Below, one piece after another: positions 63,002-64,000 of a stretch of 64,000 nucleotides of DNA; the stretch's first letter is position 1; every line of letters starts with the position of its first letter. Source of the DNA: Clostridiales bacterium (GTDB lineage Bacteria; Bacillota; Clostridia; Oscillospirales; Oscillospiraceae); the NCBI GenBank assembly GCA_022764045.1, contig JALERU010000058.1:1-64000 (forward strand), in the 5' to 3' direction. The notes below the pieces were generated by a model that saw nothing but the letters and a program-made list of their open reading frames with translations, ran no database searches and was not told the origin of the DNA. The translations under genes were made by a program, and so were the position numbers.

Positions 63002-64000
63002 ATGGAAGGATTTCGCGCGTTTCTCCGGCGGAAGGACATTGTCTTTTCTGCCAAACGGTATGGGGTGGACGCCCTGGGGGCTATGGCCCAGGGGCTTTTC
63101 TGCACCCTGCTGGTGGGGACCATCCTCAACACCCTGGGGACCCAGTTCCACATCGGCTTTCTCACGGCCACGGTGGTCACGGTGGGGACGGGGGAGGCCG
63201 CCACGGCCTACACCGTCGGCGGCCTGGCTTCTGCCATGGTGGGCCCTGCCATGGCGGTGGCCATCGGCGCGGCCCTGCGGGCGCCGTCGCTGGTCCTCTT
63301 CTCCCTGGTGCCGGTGGGCTTTGCCACCAATGTGTTAGGGGGCGCCGGCGGCCCCCTGGCGGTGCTGGTCATCGCCATCATCGCCGCCGAGTGCGGCAAG
63401 GCCGTGTCCAAGGAGACGAAAATCGACATTTTGGTGACCCCCATCGTCACGGTGCTGGTGGGCGTGGGGGTGGCCTATCTGGTGGCCCCGCCCATCGGCA
63501 CGGCGGCTTCCTGGGTGGGCAATCTCATCATGTGGGCCACGGAGCTCCAGCCCTTCTTTATGGGAATTCTGGTCTCCGTGATTGTGGGGATCGCCCTGAC
63601 CCTGCCCATTTCCAGCGCAGCCATTTGCGCAGCCCTGGGGCTGACCGGTCTGGCCGGCGGGGCGGCAGTGGCCGGCTGCTGCGCCCAGATGGTGGGCTTT
63701 GCCGTCCTTTCCTTCCGGGAGAACCGGTGGGGCGGGTTGGTGTCTCAGGGGTTGGGGACCTCTATGCTCCAAATGGGGAACATCGTCCGCAATCCCCGGA
63801 TCTGGATTCCCCCCACCCTGGCCTCCGCCATCACCGGGCCCATTGCCACCTGCCTCTTCCGCCTGGAGATGAACGGCACGCCGGTGTCCTCCGGTATGGG
63901 GACCTGCGGCTTGGTGGGACCCATCGGGGTGTACACCGGCTGGGTGGACGGCGTGGCCAACGGCCTGCGGGCCTCCATCAACGGGATGGACTGGCTGGGG
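63002..64000 (+). CDS. PTS EIIC-like integral membrane protein (partial)
   Basis: The 333 codons in the window run off the right edge. The protein has at least eight glycine- and alanine-rich hydrophobic helices and the family pattern DALGAMAQGLFCTLLVGTILNTLG, ISSAAICAALGLTGLAGGAAVAGCCAQMVGFAV and the late GMGTCGLVGPIGVYTGW, identifying the PTS_EIIC_2 group (a stand-alone EIIC-like family with no EIIA/EIIB here). The ATG at 63002 has GGAGA 12 bases upstream; an ATG at 62978 in frame lacks a site. It is placed after niaR behind a probable operator, so niacin or a related vitamin is a candidate substrate, on context alone. Confidence 0.82.
   Translation, partial: MEGFRAFLRRKDIVFSAKRYGVDALGAMAQGLFCTLLVGTILNTLGTQFHIGFLTATVVTVGTGEAATAYTVGGLASAMVGPAMAVAIGAALRAPSLVLFSLVPVGFATNVLGGAGGPLAVLVIAIIAAECGKAVSKETKIDILVTPIVTVLVGVGVAYLVAPPIGTAASWVGNLIMWATELQPFFMGILVSVIVGIALTLPISSAAICAALGLTGLAGGAAVAGCCAQMVGFAVLSFRENRWGGLVSQGLGTSMLQMGNIVRNPRIWIPPTLASAITGPIATCLFRLEMNGTPVSSGMGTCGLVGPIGVYTGWVDGVANGLRASINGMDWLG

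Overview
The window reads as a chromosome segment of a GC-rich, Gram-positive anaerobe of class Clostridia, probably an Oscillospiraceae/Flavonifractor-like gut bacterium. This is inferred from gene content (LPXTG pili with class C sortase, pyruvate phosphate dikinase, a Firmicutes-type ethanolamine microcompartment with EutV/EutW, a NiaR repressor, TRAP transporter) and strong AGGAGG-type ribosome binding sites. No rRNA, tRNA or CRISPR array was seen.

Layout. 1-1.8 kb: start of an APC permease (minus), an unknown minus-strand structured transcript, and a LysR regulator. 1.98-14.5 kb: a tyrosine recombinase, then a 242-bp promoter-bearing segment flanked by 25-bp inverted repeats, then a pilus operon (coiled-coil protein, signal peptidase I, 2050-aa LPXTG adhesin, major pilin, class C sortase, minor pilin, second sortase). 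This looks like a phase-variable invertible promoter and is the strongest finding. 14.9-20.6 kb: a putrescine-to-GABA module (aminotransferase PatA, aldehyde dehydrogenase) divergent from a LuxR regulator and an NhaC-family transporter. 20.7-22.8 kb: an ABC-F ATPase behind an 8-codon leader peptide and an attenuator-type terminator. 22.8-26 kb: a FecCD-type ABC importer with a ModE-like regulator (molybdate/tungstate likely).

26.4-37.5 kb: a PdaB-type polysaccharide deacetylase gene is split into two in-frame halves. Between them lies a 10.3-kb segment with a large serine recombinase at one end. Joining the segment ends recreates a dyad-symmetric attP, so it looks like an integrated element. 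Its cargo is unusual: dapB, ppdK, a ClC channel, a YkvI-like permease and a GlcD-like oxidase. 37.7-51.7 kb: a full ethanolamine microcompartment operon (eutVW, eutABCL, eutM, eutE, eutM, eutT, pduL, eut_hyp, eutN) ending in a pduSTUV-like tail. 51.9-58.4 kb: a CdaR-type activator and an operon for an opine-type dehydrogenase, an Asp/Glu racemase-family protein and a DctPQM TRAP transporter. 58.5-60.5 kb: MATE exporter and TetR repressor, each preceded by the same 16-bp palindrome. 60.7-64 kb: pncB-niaR, and a palindrome-controlled EIIC-like membrane protein running off the end.

Three copies of a 130-148-bp multi-hairpin repeat sit just after the stop codons of minus-strand genes at 14.8, 35.4 and 43.3 kb. 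All coordinates and motif readings were made by eye; family names come from recognised motifs, not from database searches.
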